64,000 nucleotides of DNA from JBGTSJ01 sp041940305 (GTDB lineage Bacteria; Planctomycetota; Planctomycetia; Planctomycetales; Planctomycetaceae). Shown here in pieces: positions 63,601-64,000 of this stretch (its first letter is position 1; each line of letters starts with the position of its first letter). The position numbers and the translations under genes are program-made. The stretch covers positions 521,841-585,840 of the forward strand of contig JBGTSJ010000002.1 in assembly GCA_041940305.1 (NCBI GenBank), given 5' to 3'. The notes beneath the pieces were generated by a model. That model saw only the letters and a list, made by a program, of their open reading frames with translations. It was not told where the DNA came from and did no database searches.

Positions 63601-64000
63601 GCCATCAAGCAGGTCGCCAGCGGACGCTTCGGCGTCACCAGCTGGTATCTCACCAATGCCGACGAGCTGCAGATCAAAATCTCGCAGGGAGCCAAGCCCG
63701 GCGAAGGGGGCGAACTTCCCGGCCACAAGGTCGACAAGATCATCGCTGCCACCCGCCACTCCACTCCCGGCGTCGGCCTCATCAGCCCCCCGCCCCACCA
63801 CGACATCTACTCCATCGAAGACCTCTCGCAGCTCATCTTCGATCTCAAGAACTCCAACCCCTCCGCCAAGGTGAGCGTCAAGCTTGTCTCCGAGGTCGGC
63901 GTCGGCACCATTGCGGCCGGCGTCGCCAAAGGGCACGCCGACAAGATCCTCATCTCCGGCGACTCCGGCGGCACCGGCGCGTCGCCGCTTACGAGCATCA
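60682..64000 (+). CDS. gltB: glutamate synthase large subunit (partial, runs off the window)
   Basis: The frame is open from the ATG at 60682 to the window end, about 1106 residues, with no stop. HEACGVGFVAHIKG has the class-II amidotransferase Cys34, so about 33 residues would be removed as a propeptide. Later: HRGACGCEENTGDGAGML, HSRFSTNTFPSWDRAHPLRFVAHNGEINTLRGNANW, and the FMN domain with GAMSYGSISKEAHESLAVAMNRIGGKSNTGEGGED, QGAKPGEGGELPGHKV, and GGTGASPLTSI at the edge. It makes two glutamates from glutamine and 2-oxoglutarate. A long ORF exists antisense to it; that one is spurious. Confidence 0.97.
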   Translation, partial: MSDNNLTTATSLHGRAAAPRAHGLYDPAYEHEACGVGFVAHIKGVASRQIVDDAERILRHMTHRGACGCEENTGDGAGMLTGIPDAFLRKVARQDLGIDLPEQGRYAAGLVFLPTDPEQREYCRQAVNEMIDVQGQKLLGWRPVPTAADAADIGPTARAAEPVMEQLFIAAADGLDAAAFERQLFIIRKWASRHLRTESELTQALSFYICSLSSRILVYKGMLTPEQVMKYFLDLQDPDFASHLAMVHSRFSTNTFPSWDRAHPLRFVAHNGEINTLRGNANWMTARQGVMQSELFNSDLRKLFPIIEPECSDSGNFDNALEFLVHAGRSLPEAVMMMIPEAWQNHESMPEDKRAFYEYHSALQEPWDGPASVSFTNGDCIGAVLDRNGLRPSRFYVTHDDRVIMASEVGVLDIDPANVKHKGRLQPGKMFLVDFAQGRIIDDEELKHDIAGRRPYGDWLKRQRMTLSELVDRSGPFRYIGDGDVASTLADESIDQSAVRYAPGALLALMQAFGYTTETLQFMLVPLIKAKKDPISSMGDDSALACLSDKPRMLYDYFKQLFAQVTNPAIDSIREEIVMSLECYIGPEGNLLDTTEEQCHRLAVPHPILADEELAAIKSLDHRGWKTRTIDITWPKSEGPGGLQPAIDRICHEAEQAIQDGYSLVILSDRACSPDRVPVSALLACGAVHHHLVRNELRTRIGIILETAEAREVHHFCLLAGYGADAVNPYLAFEAIRDARKHGELADEYTEDKIVAAYRKGVFKGMLKVMGKMGISTLQSYKGAQIFEAVGLSDEVVARCFVGTASRIKGVGFEILGEELIRRHEQGFPSRTESERLPVLPNHGLVHWRHNGEKHAWNPFTIAEIQQAARNGDQTAYDRFSTLINEHAVRTGALRGLLRFKPATPIAIDEVEPAAEIVKRFTTGAMSYGSISKEAHESLAVAMNRIGGKSNTGEGGEDYERFAPLPDGDSKRSAIKQVASGRFGVTSWYLTNADELQIKISQGAKPGEGGELPGHKVDKIIAATRHSTPGVGLISPPPHHDIYSIEDLSQLIFDLKNSNPSAKVSVKLVSEVGVGTIAAGVAKGHADKILISGDSGGTGASPLTSI

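Noticed and set aside
60661..63936. 1091-codon minus-strand ORF
   Set aside because: It is antisense to gltB, whose plus-strand frame shows complete amidotransferase and FMN-domain motifs. The minus-strand translation is Gly/Ala/Val/Glu-rich and has no family features.

Overview
The window is a chromosomal segment of a GC-rich member of the Planctomycetota. The diagnostic evidence is an adjacent DUF1549/DUF1553 and DUF1501 gene pair, a DUF58 plus BatA/VWA pair, tetrahydromethanopterin (H4MPT) synthesis genes in a bacterium, and short hairpin repeats scattered through the intergenic gaps. I see about 47 protein genes on both strands. There are no rRNA or tRNA genes, no CRISPR array, and no transposase or phage gene. 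Most functions are ordinary housekeeping or envelope functions. The region looks like native chromosome rather than an acquired island.

Layout. 0-8.5 kb: a small membrane protein, a U32-family (RlhA-like) protein, a secreted SGNH hydrolase, a TPR membrane protein, an RluA-type pseudouridine synthase overlapping a fumarylacetoacetate-hydrolase-family gene, and a sugar transferase for exopolysaccharide. 8.6-19.7 kb (minus strand): BatA/VWA, DUF58, a PIG-L deacetylase, an Nramp-like transporter, a DUF6985-like protein, an ExbB/TolQ channel and a 1053-aa TPR protein. 19.9-33.6 kb: a RimK-like ATP-grasp ligase, an inositol-monophosphatase-family enzyme, a multi-pass membrane protein, the DUF1549/DUF1501 pair, a GT39-like glycosyltransferase, a large AsmA-like protein and a nucleotidyltransferase-HD fusion. 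33.7-38.4 kb: two divergent transcription units. One has SPW and VKOR genes; the other has SpoIIAA-like, YflT-like, NAD-epimerase, coiled-coil and MgtC genes. Together they resemble a stress or membrane-homeostasis module. 38.4-44.7 kb (minus strand): a Gfo/Idh/MocA oxidoreductase, biotin synthase, a sulfotransferase, a monohaem cytochrome-like protein, Kbl and an SDR. 44.9-53 kb: NAD(P)H-hydrate epimerase, a DegQ-type protease, then aroA-rsmB followed by DUF447-mptG-truD, with stop/start overlaps within each set. 53-64 kb: a secreted hydrolase, a carboxypeptidase-regulatory-like protein, an APC-type permease, a second HtrA-like protease, a LysR regulator and the 5' part of glutamate synthase (gltB), which runs off the window.

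The most distinctive non-genic signal is a set of hairpin repeats, with several families present in two to four copies. They sit at gene ends; one supplies a stop codon, and another type lies in frame inside a glycosyltransferase gene. The best candidates for less-described biology are the 33.7-38.4 kb module, the placement of the H4MPT genes DUF447 and mptG between rsmB and truD, and the ExbB-TPR operon that lacks ExbD.
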